Of a stretch of 7,648 bases of DNA, positions 1-5,678 are shown one piece after another (within the stretch, counting starts at the first letter, position 1; the number at the start of each line of letters is the position of its first letter). Both the position numbers and the translations under genes were made by a program. The notes beneath the pieces were generated by a model. The model saw only the letters and a list, made by a program, of their open reading frames with translations. It did not search any database and was not told the DNA's origin. This DNA comes from a bacterium (GTDB lineage: Bacteria; Acidobacteriota; Blastocatellia; Pyrinomonadales; Pyrinomonadaceae): assembly GCA_029945985.1 (NCBI GenBank), contig JAQSDP010000062.1, positions 1 to 7,648 of the forward strand. The letters run 5' to 3'.

Positions 1-725
1 AACCGCACCGGATCGATCGCCTCACGCGTGCCGCCGACGGTGATGAGGATGCTCTCGCCGACGAGGTCCTGCGATTGTGGATTGCGGATCTCGGATTTCG
101 GATTCTCGGTTCCGTGTTCGTTTCGTGTTTCTTCGTGTGACTTCGTGGATATATCTTTCTTCGTTTCTTCTTTGCGGTGCGACCTCGCGTTAAGAATATT
201 CAATGCTTGCGCGACAATATTCTCCACGTCTTCAAGCTTCCCAGTTCCGACTGTCTTACACGCAAGCTCACCCGAAACGGGCTCGATAAATCGCACGCCG
301 TCAACTTTCAAGCTCTCCACGTTGCGTTGAGTCGAGGGTTGTTCCCACATCGTTGTATTCATCGCTGGGGCGATCAGCACGGGAGCGGTGGAGGCTAGGT
401 ATGTTGATGAAAGAAAATCGTCGGCGATTCCGTTAGCAAGTTTCGCGATGATGTTCGCCGTCGCCGGGACGATCAGCAGAAGGTCGATGTTCTGCGAAAA
501 GTTGATGTGCGCGATCGGATCAGGATTTGCGGGATCATAATCGTCGACGAGCACGTGGCCATCATTCAACGCCTTGAAGGTCAGCGGCTGGATGAACTCT
601 GTCGCATGCCGCGTCATCGCCACCGTCACCTCACACCCCGACTTTTGCAGCAGCCGCATCACCTCGATCGCCTTATAAGCCGCGATCCCGCCACTAACGC
701 CAAGTCCGACACGGTATTTAGCCAT
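1..725 (-). CDS. coaBC: Bifunctional phosphopantothenoylcysteine decarboxylase / phosphopantothenate-cysteine ligase, 3'-truncated by window edge
   Basis: CoaBC joins cysteine to 4'-phosphopantothenate (CoaB domain) and decarboxylates the product to 4'-phosphopantetheine (CoaC domain, FMN-dependent) in cytoplasmic coenzyme A synthesis. Translating the minus strand from the ATG at 725-723 gives 241 open codons to the left edge, so the rest of the gene lies outside. Residues 1-180 are the flavoprotein CoaC domain: N-terminal GVSGGIAAYKA, His73 in AHINFS (the expected catalytic His), PAMNTTMW at 120-127 with Asn123, and the substrate-clamp Cys156 in ELACKTVGTGKL. The CoaB domain starts near residue 221 with ILITVGGTREAIDPVR. 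Between them, residues 181-219 form an unusually long, very hydrophilic linker encoded by short tandem repeats; many CoaBC proteins have almost no linker here. The frame stays open across the repeats, so the gene looks intact. It is divergent from the Nudix gene. Identity is near certain from the motifs. Confidence 0.95.
   Translation of the reverse strand, partial: MAKYRVGLGVSGGIAAYKAIEVMRLLQKSGCEVTVAMTRHATEFIQPLTFKALNDGHVLVDDYDPANPDPIAHINFSQNIDLLLIVPATANIIAKLANGIADDFLSSTYLASTAPVLIAPAMNTTMWEQPSTQRNVESLKVDGVRFIEPVSGELACKTVGTGKLEDVENIVAQALNILNARSHRKEETKKDISTKSHEETRNEHGTENPKSEIRNPQSQDLVGESILITVGGTREAIDPVR
73..109. repeat. 7-bp tandem repeat (GATTNYG) inside coaBC linker
   Basis: Consecutive 7-mers GATTGTG (73-79), GATTGCG (80-86), GATCTCG (87-93) and GATTTCG (94-100) are followed by a partial GATTCTCGG (101-109). 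On the coding (minus) strand this reads as runs of AATCC/ATCCG and encodes the NPKSEIRNPQSQ stretch of the CoaBC linker. Seven is not a multiple of three, so each copy is read in a different phase and the peptide repeats only every 21 bp. The array looks like an intergenic-type simple repeat that happens to stay open in this frame. Confidence 0.8.
110..148. repeat. About 10-bp spaced TTCGTG repeat inside coaBC linker
   Basis: TTCCGTG (110-116), TTCGTGT (122-128), TTCGTGT (132-138) and TTCGTGG (142-148) recur with a spacing of 10-12 bp (exactly 10 for the last three). On the coding strand the unit is CACGAA, encoding the STKSHEETRNEHG part of the CoaBC linker. It directly abuts the 7-bp repeat and is a different family. 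A third low-complexity stretch, 151-182, purine-rich on the coding strand, encodes RKEETKK. Confidence 0.7.
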
Positions 726-766
726 ACGCGTATTCTATATCACGTGTGCCAATATCATTTATAAGT
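726..766. promoter_or_regulatory. Divergent intergenic region between coaBC and the Nudix gene
   Basis: Forty-one bp separate two divergent start codons, so both promoters must lie here or reach into the genes. The gap is AT-rich: TATTCTATAT at 731-740 could hold a -10 for the plus strand, and its complement TAGAAT (5 of 6 matches to TATAAT) one for coaBC. No good -35 box sits at the right distance for either. The palindrome CACGTG is at 741-746. No Shine-Dalgarno precedes the Nudix ATG at 767. Inference only. Confidence 0.3.
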
Positions 767-1306
767 ATGAAACCTGAGTCACATGCTGTCGAAACTATTT
801 ACTCCGGCCGAATCTTCGACGTTCGGATCGACGGATTTCGCGAAGGCGAGCGGGAATACACCCGGGAAATCGTTGTGCATAAGGGCGGGGCGGTGATCGT
901 GCCGGTGTTTGATGACGGGACCGTCGCGTTAGTGCGGCAATATCGCCATGCAGTCGGGGAACATCTTCTAGAAATACCAGCCGGGATGTTGGACGACGGT
1001 GAGGACCCAATGGCGGCGGCGATACGCGAGCTCGAAGAAGAGATCGGGGTCCGAGCGGCACACGTCGAGAAACTGACAGAACTTTTACCATCGCCGGGCT
1101 ATCTAACCGAGAAGATGTATCTCTTCATCGCCACGGGCTTGACCGAAGTCGGACAAAATCTTGATCACGACGAGGATCTCACTGTAGAGCGGTATTCATT
1201 TCGTGAACTCAACACGATGATTCGGGACGGCCGAATAGTCGACGCAAAGACGATGGTCGGTGTCATGCTTGCAAACGAGCGTCTTTCAGCCCATTCCAAT
1301 TCTTAG
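767..1306 (+). CDS. Nudix hydrolase, ADP-ribose pyrophosphatase (NudF-like) family
   Basis: A 179-residue Nudix enzyme, likely hydrolysing ADP-ribose or a similar nucleoside diphosphate sugar to AMP plus a sugar phosphate in the cytoplasm. The Nudix box is perfect: G73, E79, R87-E88, E91-E92, G94, with the glutamates that bind Mg2+. Upstream is a typical N-terminal strand region (IYSGRIFDVRID, then VVHKGGAVIVPV). Downstream, SPGYLTEKMYLF places Pro110 sixteen residues after G94 of the box, the position associated with ADP-ribose pyrophosphatases, and an acidic loop DHDED follows at 133-137. I chose ATG 767. An in-frame GTG at 746 would add seven residues of no family likeness and lies almost on the coaBC start. 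There is no clear Shine-Dalgarno. The gene stands alone, 92 bp before rplM, which has its own promoter candidate. Family assignment is firm; the exact substrate is not. Confidence 0.9.
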   Translation: MKPESHAVETIYSGRIFDVRIDGFREGEREYTREIVVHKGGAVIVPVFDDGTVALVRQYRHAVGEHLLEIPAGMLDDGEDPMAAAIRELEEEIGVRAAHVEKLTELLPSPGYLTEKMYLFIATGLTEVGQNLDHDEDLTVERYSFRELNTMIRDGRIVDAKTMVGVMLANERLSAHSNS

Positions 1307-1331
1307 CCATAAGGGCGTTCGAGGCTTGACC

Positions 1332-1359
1332 TTGACAGGGGTTTTCGATACTCTATGAG
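1332..1359 (+). promoter_or_regulatory. Candidate sigma-70-type promoter for rplM-rpsI
   Basis: A perfect -35 TTGACA (1332-1337) is followed after 16 bp by TATGAG (1354-1359), which matches TATAAT at four positions. A second near-consensus TTGACC at 1326-1331 lies immediately before it. Transcription would start near 1366, giving a leader of about 33 nt. The position, right after the Nudix stop and before the ribosomal block, suits a main operon promoter. Confidence 0.5.
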
Positions 1360-1374
1360 TTCGCTTTTTGCGAA
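1360..1374 (+). promoter_or_regulatory. Small perfect hairpin at the start of the rplM leader
   Basis: TTCGC (1360-1364), loop TTTTT, GCGAA (1370-1374) form a perfect 5-bp stem. It lies at the predicted transcription start, so it is either at the very 5' end of the transcript or only partly transcribed. L13 leaders with regulatory structure are known in Firmicutes; nothing here shows homology to them. Confidence 0.3.
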
Positions 1375-1398
1375 GAATCGCTATCAGTGTAGGTTGAT

Positions 1399-1842
1399 AT
1401 GAGTACTTATTTTCCGAGCGGAAAGGGTTTGGCGGATGGCCGCAAATGGTTCGTGGTTGATGCTGAGGGCAAAACCGTAGGCCGACTGGCCACGGAAGTT
1501 GCCCGGATAATCTCCGGTAAGAATAACCCCGCATGGACCCCATTTTTGGATATGGGCGATCATTGCGTGGTTATCAATGCGAGCAAGGCGATCTTTAAGG
1601 GCAGCAAGAATGACCAGAAGATCTATTATCGCCATACGCTTTATCCGGGTGGCCTTCGCGAAACTTCCGTGAAGGAAATGTTCGAGAAAAAGCCTGAAAA
1701 GGTGATCGAGCTCGCCGTCAAGGGAATGCTTCCGAAGACGAAACTCGGCAAGGCAATGGGAAAGAAATTGAAGGTTTACTCGGGAAACGAGCATCGTCAC
1801 TTTGCTCAGAAGCCGGAACCTCTTGCGATCGAAACTAAATAA
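1399..1842 (+). CDS. rplM: 50S ribosomal protein L13 (uL13)
   Basis: L13 is an early-assembling protein of the large ribosomal subunit that binds 23S rRNA. The 147-residue length fits the family. The conserved core runs from KWFVVDAEGKTVGRLATEVA (16-35) through DMGDHCVVINASKA (51-64) and YYRHTLYPGGLRE (76-88) to the family signature KGMLPKTKLG (108-117) and the C-terminal YSGNEHRHFAQKPE. The ATG at 1399 has AGG five bases upstream (1391-1393), a modest ribosome binding site. rpsI follows after 42 bp, the universal L13-S9 pairing. A long open frame on the opposite strand across rplM and rpsI is a codon-bias shadow. Confidence 0.98.
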   Translation: MSTYFPSGKGLADGRKWFVVDAEGKTVGRLATEVARIISGKNNPAWTPFLDMGDHCVVINASKAIFKGSKNDQKIYYRHTLYPGGLRETSVKEMFEKKPEKVIELAVKGMLPKTKLGKAMGKKLKVYSGNEHRHFAQKPEPLAIETK

Positions 1843-1851
1843 GGATCTGTT

Positions 1852-1870
1852 GATCTCTAACCTTGAGATC
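1852..1870 (+). promoter_or_regulatory. Hairpin in the rplM-rpsI gap
   Basis: GATCTC (1852-1857), 7-nt loop, GAGATC (1865-1870) form a perfect 6-bp stem shortly after the rplM stop. No U-tract follows, so it is unlikely to terminate. It may stabilise the mRNA end or affect rpsI translation, whose ATG lies 14 nt further and has only a poor Shine-Dalgarno. Confidence 0.35.
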
Positions 1871-1884
1871 TGAAATTTAAGAAC

Positions 1885-2277
1885 ATGGCAGACATTCAGT
1901 ATTACGGCACCGGCCGCAGAAAGACCTCGACCGCACGTGTTTATCTTCGCCCCGGAACGGGAGCGATCGTCGTAAACAAGCGGGATTTCGAGACCTACTT
2001 CCCGAATCAGGCCCTGCAGATGATAATTCGCCAGCCTTTGAACCTGACGGAAACGACCGGCAAGTTCGACATTCTTGTGAATGTTGACGGTGGCGGGTCC
2101 GCCGGACAGGCAGGTGCGGTTCGCCACGGCATCACGCGTGCGCTGATGGAGTACAATGCAGACCTTCGCCCGACCCTGAAAAAAGCCGGCCTGGTCACAC
2201 GCGATCCGCGGCAGAAAGAGCGTAAGAAGTACGGTCAGAAGGGTGCTCGAGCCCGATTCCAGTTTTCGAAACGATAA
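1885..2277 (+). CDS. rpsI: 30S ribosomal protein S9 (uS9)
   Basis: S9 sits in the head of the small subunit, and its C-terminal tail reaches the P-site tRNA. The 130-residue length is typical. The N-terminus YYGTGRRKTSTARVYL is conserved, the family signature GGGSAGQAGAVRHGITRAL spans 69-87, the DPRQKERKKYGQKGARARFQ region is basic, and the protein ends in the canonical SKR. The ATG at 1885 matches the family N-terminus. It is co-directional with rplM and probably co-transcribed. A hairpin begins five bases after the stop codon. Confidence 0.98.
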   Translation: MADIQYYGTGRRKTSTARVYLRPGTGAIVVNKRDFETYFPNQALQMIIRQPLNLTETTGKFDILVNVDGGGSAGQAGAVRHGITRALMEYNADLRPTLKKAGLVTRDPRQKERKKYGQKGARARFQFSKR

Positions 2278-2281
2278 TTGG

Positions 2282-2314
2282 TTCAGAGTGCGCTATTTAT
2301 CGCACTCTGAATTT
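2282..2314 (+). terminator. Terminator-like hairpin after rpsI
   Basis: TTCAGAGTGCG (2282-2292) and CGCACTCTGAA (2301-2311) form a perfect 11-bp stem with an 8-nt loop, followed only by TTT before AATCC. The stem is strong but the U-tract is weak, so it may terminate partially or protect the 3' end of the rplM-rpsI mRNA. It marks a probable boundary before rpsB. Confidence 0.6.
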
Positions 2315-2320
2315 AATCCA

Positions 2321-2359
2321 TCGCCGAATCTCCTTGGTTTATCAACAAGTCTTCGGCGA
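2321..2359 (+). promoter_or_regulatory. Stem-loop in the rpsB leader
   Basis: TCGCCGAA (2321-2328) pairs perfectly with TTCGGCGA (2352-2359). Inside the 23-nt loop, CTTG (2333-2336) can pair with CAAG (2346-2349). The structure ends about 20 nt before the rpsB ribosome binding site. In E. coli the rpsB-tsf mRNA is autoregulated by S2 through its 5' leader; an equivalent role here is inference. I see no convincing promoter in 2312-2393. Confidence 0.4.
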
Positions 2360-2380
2360 GTACAAAAACCAGAAAGATCA

Positions 2381-2396
2381 GGAGATATAAGTTTTG
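2381..2396 (+). promoter_or_regulatory. rpsB: Ribosome binding site selecting a TTG start for rpsB
   Basis: GGAG (2381-2384) lies nine bases before TTG (2394-2396). The TTG start yields MATVTMKELLEAGVHFGH, the usual S2 N-terminus. The first in-frame ATG, at 2409, would remove conserved residues and leave the Shine-Dalgarno 24 bases away. A TTG start on a highly expressed ribosomal gene may limit translation on purpose. Confidence 0.8.
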
Positions 2397-3455
2397 GCTA
2401 CAGTTACGATGAAAGAACTCCTCGAAGCAGGAGTTCACTTTGGTCACCAGGTCCGCCGTTGGAACCCGAAGATGAAGGAATACATCTTTGGCGAGCGAAA
2501 CGGGATATACATTATCGACCTGCAGAAAACTCAGAAGCTTTTCCGCGATTCGCTCTCATGGGTTCAGGAATCACTCACGGAGCGTCCGAACCAAAAAGTA
2601 CTCTTTGTCGGCACCAAGCGTCAGGCTCAGGATGCGATCAAGGAAGAAGCGGAACGTTGCGGACAGTATTACGTTAATAATCGTTGGCTCGGGGGGCTTC
2701 TCACCAATTATCAGACGGTTCAGAAATCGATCGCTAAGCTGAAAGAGATCGAGGCTATGCGCGAAGACGGCCGGTTCGAGATGCTGACCAAGAAGGAGCG
2801 TCTCAAGCTCGACCGCGACCATGAGGGCCTGATGAAGAACCTTGCCGGTATCAAAGAGATGGGCGGGCCTCCGGACATGCTCTTCATCATCGACGTGCGC
2901 AAGGAAGACATCGCTGTCAAGGAAGCAAATCGCCTCGGCATCCCGATCGTCGCCGTCGTTGACACAAACTGCTCACCCGAAGGCATTGACCACGTGATCC
3001 CCGGTAATGACGACGCTCTCCGCGCGATCCGACTGTTTGCATCTCGAATTGCAGACGCGATCCTTGAAGGCAAGCAGATCGGAACGGAAGGCCGATCGCC
3101 TGAACCGGAAGTTTCTGAGGACGAAACGAGCGAGACTCCAGCCGATCAGATCGATATTGCAGCCACACTCGCCAAGGCAGGTATAACTGATCCGGACGAA
3201 GAGGACGGTGGCATCGAGATCGAAGATGACGAGCCGATGAGCGCCGAGATGGATGTCCAAGCAGCTGACCAGGTTGGCGGTACCGGCGATGCACCTTCGG
3301 ACGCGGTCAGCCCGAATGCCCATCAGGAAGGTGGTGCAACGGGCGGCGAGACAGGAGAAGTAAAGCCTGAGCTCGAAAAAATGATGTCCACCGACAAGAT
3401 GGCCAAAGCCAACGACAGCGATATTGAAGAAACCGCGAAAACGTCGGCAAGCTAG
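2394..3455 (+). CDS. rpsB: 30S ribosomal protein S2 (uS2) with long acidic C-terminal tail
   Basis: S2 binds late on the back of the small subunit, between head and body, and is needed with S1 for initiation. Residues 1-230 are a complete S2: VHFGHQVRRWNPKM near the start, VLFVGTKRQAQ (69-79), YVNNRWLGGLLTN (93-105), and the second signature with DMLFIIDVRKED and LGIPIVAVVDTNCSP (161-195). Family members usually end near 230-260 residues, but this one has 353. The extra 123 residues hold about 34 Asp/Glu against 7 Lys/Arg, are rich in Gly, Ser, Thr and Pro, and look disordered apart from a possible helix at 322-350. The tail is in frame, with no sign of a fused domain. The start is TTG. Downstream, a terminator-like hairpin separates it from tsf, its usual operon partner. 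Identity is certain; the role of the tail is unknown. Confidence 0.97.
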   Translation: MATVTMKELLEAGVHFGHQVRRWNPKMKEYIFGERNGIYIIDLQKTQKLFRDSLSWVQESLTERPNQKVLFVGTKRQAQDAIKEEAERCGQYYVNNRWLGGLLTNYQTVQKSIAKLKEIEAMREDGRFEMLTKKERLKLDRDHEGLMKNLAGIKEMGGPPDMLFIIDVRKEDIAVKEANRLGIPIVAVVDTNCSPEGIDHVIPGNDDALRAIRLFASRIADAILEGKQIGTEGRSPEPEVSEDETSETPADQIDIAATLAKAGITDPDEEDGGIEIEDDEPMSAEMDVQAADQVGGTGDAPSDAVSPNAHQEGGATGGETGEVKPELEKMMSTDKMAKANDSDIEETAKTSAS

Positions 3456-3477
3456 AAATTCTTTTCAAACATACTTG

Positions 3478-3523
3478 AAAGCGTGGCTTTTTCCGGTTTT
3501 CCGCAAATTGGCTACGCTTTTTT
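3478..3523 (+). terminator. Rho-independent terminator or attenuator between rpsB and tsf
   Basis: AAAGCGTGGCT (3478-3488) pairs with GGCTACGCTTT (3510-3520), an 11-bp stem with two G-U pairs. A small CGG-TTTT-CCG hairpin lies in its loop, and the 3' arm runs straight into a T6 tract (3518-3523). This is a good intrinsic terminator 22 bp after the rpsB stop. tsf must then rely on readthrough or on a promoter of its own; TATAAA at 3523-3528 could be a -10, but no good -35 accompanies it. Confidence 0.65.
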
Positions 3524-3535
3524 ATAAAACGGAAC

Positions 3536-3552
3536 GCAGACATCAAGTCTGC
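3536..3552. repeat. Palindromic element 1 upstream of tsf
   Basis: GCAGAC (3536-3541), ATCAA, GTCTGC (3547-3552) make a perfect 6-bp stem with a 5-nt loop. It shares the layout GCrGAC...GTCyGC with the element 14 bp downstream, so the two look like members of one repeat family. Confidence 0.6.
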
Positions 3553-3566
3553 AAATATTTCAAACT

Positions 3567-3586
3567 CGCGGACATGGATGTCCGCG
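3567..3586. repeat. Palindromic element 2 upstream of tsf
   Basis: CGCGGACAT (3567-3575), GG, ATGTCCGCG (3578-3586) is a perfect palindrome with 9-bp arms; as RNA a 7-bp stem with an ATGGAT loop is likely. It ends seven bases before the tsf Shine-Dalgarno, so it could influence EF-Ts translation or serve as a protein-binding site. The ATG inside it (3578) is not the tsf start. Confidence 0.6.
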
Positions 3587-3593
3587 ATCCATT

Positions 3594-3607
3594 GGAGCAA
3601 TAAAATG
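3594..3607 (+). promoter_or_regulatory. tsf: Ribosome binding site selecting the tsf start
   Basis: GGAG (3594-3597) is seven bases before ATG 3605. This start gives MAEITASAVKALREKSGAG, the usual EF-Ts N-terminus. The in-frame ATG at 3578 would translate half of the palindromic element and adds nine non-conserved residues. Confidence 0.85.
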
Positions 3608-4267
3608 GCAGAGATCACAGCAAGTGCAGTAAAAGCGTTACGCGAGAAGTCGGGGGCCGGGATGATTGACGTTAAGAACGCTCTCGTCGAGGCCAACGGC
3701 GACGAAGCGGCAGCGATGGAGATCCTTCGCAAAAAGGGAGTCGCGACCGCAGGTAAAAAGGCTGGTAGAGTTACCGCTGAAGGTGCGGTTGGATCTTACA
3801 TCCACATGGGCGGAAAGGTCGGGGTTCTGGTCGAGATCAATTGCGAGAGCGATTTTGTCGCGCGCGGCGAAGAGTTTCAGCAATTGGTAAAGGATGTTGC
3901 GATGCACGTCGCCGCTTCAGACCCGCGTTACACCAATCGTGACGAAGTTGCTGCTGATATCCTCGCCAAAGAGCGTGAGATCACCCGGGAGCAACTTAAG
4001 AATGACCCTAAGAACGCCAACAAACCCGACGATGTTCTCGCAAAGATCGTGGATGGACGTCTGAACAAGTTCTACGAAGAGAACGTTCTCGTCGATCAGC
4101 CGTTCGTTAAAGATCCGTCCAAGACCATCGGCGAACTCATTACCGAAAAGATCGCTTCGATCAAAGAAAACATCACCATTCGTCGCTTCACGCGGTACAA
4201 GATGGGCGAAGGTATCGAAAAGAAGCAGGACGATTTCGCGGCAGAAGTCGCCTCGATGGTCGGCTAG
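3605..4267 (+). CDS. tsf: Translation elongation factor Ts, short form
   Basis: EF-Ts is the nucleotide exchange factor that releases GDP from EF-Tu in the cytoplasm. The N-terminal UBA-like domain carries signature 1, LREKSGAGMIDVKNAL (12-27). The core has GKVGVLVEINCESDFVARG (70-88), whose DFVA contacts EF-Tu near the Mg2+ site. The 220 residues are shorter than E. coli EF-Ts (283) and closer to the compact form of Thermus and cyanobacteria. A helical region at 120-165 and a C-terminal EKIASIKENITIRRFTRYKMGEG complete the protein. It sits after rpsB as in most bacteria, but 149 bp away with a terminator and two palindromes between, suggesting separate control of S2 and EF-Ts levels. Confidence 0.98.
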   Translation: MAEITASAVKALREKSGAGMIDVKNALVEANGDEAAAMEILRKKGVATAGKKAGRVTAEGAVGSYIHMGGKVGVLVEINCESDFVARGEEFQQLVKDVAMHVAASDPRYTNRDEVAADILAKEREITREQLKNDPKNANKPDDVLAKIVDGRLNKFYEENVLVDQPFVKDPSKTIGELITEKIASIKENITIRRFTRYKMGEGIEKKQDDFAAEVASMVG

Positions 4268-4277
4268 CTCTGTCTCC

Positions 4278-4343
4278 GGTCCAATGTCAGAAGTCCAACG
4301 TGTGGATTTCCGACATTGGCCCCTTGGACATTAGACTTTGGCA
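4278..4343. repeat. Imperfect inverted repeat plus degenerate third copy between tsf and pyrH
   Basis: GGTCCAATGTC (4278-4288) pairs with GACATTGGCCC (4312-4322) with one mismatch. The inner AGAAGTCCA (4289-4297) and TGGATTTCC (4303-4311) continue the stem with one mismatch and one G-T, leaving a 5-nt loop. The arms are therefore 20 bp long. A further copy of the 3' arm type (TTGGACATTAGACTTTGG) at 4324-4341 runs to four bases before the pyrH ATG and matches the complement of the first arm at about 14 of 20 positions. No T-tract follows. It looks like a dispersed intergenic repeat, not a terminator. Confidence 0.6.
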
Positions 4344-4344
4344 C

Positions 4345-5088
4345 ATGGCTCCAGTTTTCAAACGCATCCTCTTAAAGCTTTCGGGTGAGGCCCTGATGGG
4401 CGGCCAGAGCTACGGCATCGACACCTTGATGGCCCAATCGGTCGCCCGGCAGATCAAGGCGGTGCACGAACTCGGCGTCGAGGTTGCGATCGTGGTCGGC
4501 GGAGGTAACATCTTTCGCGGAGTGTCTGAATCCGCCGGCAACATGGATCGGGCGGCCGCAGACTACATCGGCATGCTGGCGACAGTCATGAACTCGGTGG
4601 TTCTGCAGGACGCCCTCGAGCAGCTTCACGTTCACACGCGTGTGATGTCTGCTATCGACATCCCGCAGCTTGCGGAGCCGTTCATCCGCCGCCGGGCGGT
4701 TCGCCATCTCGAAAAGCAGCGGGTCGTAATTTTCGCAGCTGGAACAGGAAATCCTTATTTCACTACTGATTCCGCGGCGGCCCTCCGTGCACTTGAGATC
4801 GAAGCTGAGGTCATCTTTAAGGCTACCAAGGTCGACGGGATATATTCGGCCGACCCAATGAAAGTTCCGGAGGCGACCCGGTTCGAGAAGATCTCTTATA
4901 AGGAAGTCCTTGAAAAGCGGCTGCAGGTGATGGATTCCTCGGCCATCTCTCTTTGTATGGACAATAGCTTGCCGATCATGGTTTTCAATATGAAGATCGA
5001 CGGCAATATCATCAAGGCTGTGACCGGCGACTTGAGCATCGGAACCCTTGTCACAGTAGGGGATGCCGCGGCCGGCGTAAACTCCTAG
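4345..5088 (+). CDS. pyrH: UMP kinase
   Basis: PyrH is the bacterial hexameric uridylate kinase of the amino acid kinase family. It phosphorylates UMP to UDP with ATP and is usually regulated by UTP and GTP. Key features over 247 residues: RILLKLSGEAL (7-17) with the catalytic Lys11, VVGGGNIFRGV (50-60), GNMDRAAADYIGMLATVMN (65-83), the nucleotide-binding GTGNPYFTTDSAAALRA (133-149), and TKVDGIYSADP (161-171). Length is normal (about 240). I chose ATG 4345; an in-frame GTG at 4300 would translate the intergenic repeat into 15 non-conserved residues. No Shine-Dalgarno precedes ATG 4345 because the repeat occupies that stretch, which may lower translation. frr starts nine bases after the stop, the usual pyrH-frr pair. 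Confidence 0.97.
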   Translation: MAPVFKRILLKLSGEALMGGQSYGIDTLMAQSVARQIKAVHELGVEVAIVVGGGNIFRGVSESAGNMDRAAADYIGMLATVMNSVVLQDALEQLHVHTRVMSAIDIPQLAEPFIRRRAVRHLEKQRVVIFAAGTGNPYFTTDSAAALRALEIEAEVIFKATKVDGIYSADPMKVPEATRFEKISYKEVLEKRLQVMDSSAISLCMDNSLPIMVFNMKIDGNIIKAVTGDLSIGTLVTVGDAAAGVNS

Positions 5089-5097
5089 ACTAGAAAA

Positions 5098-5658
5098 ATG
5101 AGCGCACAAGACGTAGTTAAAGACACAAAACCGAAGATGGAAGCAGTTATTGAGGACTTCAAACGGAAGCTCTCAATTGTACGAACCGGCCGGGCGACGA
5201 TCGGATTGCTCGACGCAGTCCACGTCGATTACTACGGCACGTCGACCCCGCTCCAACAGATGGCGTCGGTCGCCGTACCCGAACCACAGATGATCACCGT
5301 CCAGCCTTGGGATGCGACGCAGCTCGGAGCGATCGAGAAAGCAATAATTGCCGCAAATCTTGGCTTCAGCCCGTCGAACGACGGAAAGGTCATCCGGCTT
5401 TCTGTGCCCGCGCTCACCGAAGAGCGGCGCAAGCAGCTCGCCAAGCAGGTCGGCGAGATCGCCGAAGATCATCGAGTCGCTGTCCGCAACGTCCGCCACG
5501 CGTCGAACGACACCTTAAAGAAAATGCTCAAGGATAAACTTGTTTCGGAAGATGAAGAACGGAGCGGCCTTGAGGAAGTTCAGAAGCTCACGAATACTTA
5601 CATCGCAAAGGTTGATGAGCTGGCGAAGAACAAAGAACACGAAGTAATGAGCGTTTAG
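5098..5658 (+). CDS. frr: Ribosome recycling factor
   Basis: RRF, with EF-G, splits post-termination ribosomes so they can start again. The 186 residues match the family (about 185). Domain I, a three-helix bundle, comprises roughly 1-30 and 105-186, with RTGRATIGLLD at 29-39, ALTEERRKQLAKQ (105-117), VAVRNVRHASNDTLKK (127-142) containing the conserved arginine cluster that contacts rRNA, and LVSEDEERSGLEEVQKLT. Domain II is the small beta region 31-104 with VDYYGTSTPLQQMA and the IEKAI segment. It is the last gene of the block, nine bases after pyrH and probably co-translated with it; the Shine-Dalgarno is weak. A strong terminator follows. Confidence 0.98.
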   Translation: MSAQDVVKDTKPKMEAVIEDFKRKLSIVRTGRATIGLLDAVHVDYYGTSTPLQQMASVAVPEPQMITVQPWDATQLGAIEKAIIAANLGFSPSNDGKVIRLSVPALTEERRKQLAKQVGEIAEDHRVAVRNVRHASNDTLKKMLKDKLVSEDEERSGLEEVQKLTNTYIAKVDELAKNKEHEVMSV

Positions 5659-5678
5659 CTTTCGCAGATAGCATTGGA

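Noticed and set aside
70..150. CRISPR array or frameshifted, broken coaBC
   Set aside because: Units are only 7-12 bp with no spacers, and the coaBC frame is continuous on both sides with both domains matching.
1384..2127. A 247-codon open frame on the minus strand across rplM and rpsI
   Set aside because: It lies wholly opposite two certain ribosomal genes, shows no recognisable domain, and is explained by their codon bias.
3578..3604. Earlier ATG start for tsf
   Set aside because: The ATG is inside a palindrome, has no ribosome binding site and adds non-conserved residues; ATG 3605 has GGAG at good spacing.
4300..4344. Earlier GTG start for pyrH
   Set aside because: It would translate the intergenic inverted repeat; the family N-terminus begins at ATG 4345.
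4372..5109. A 245-codon open frame on the minus strand opposite pyrH
   Set aside because: Antisense shadow of a certain pyrH gene; composition is His/Arg/Asp-rich with no protein-family pattern.
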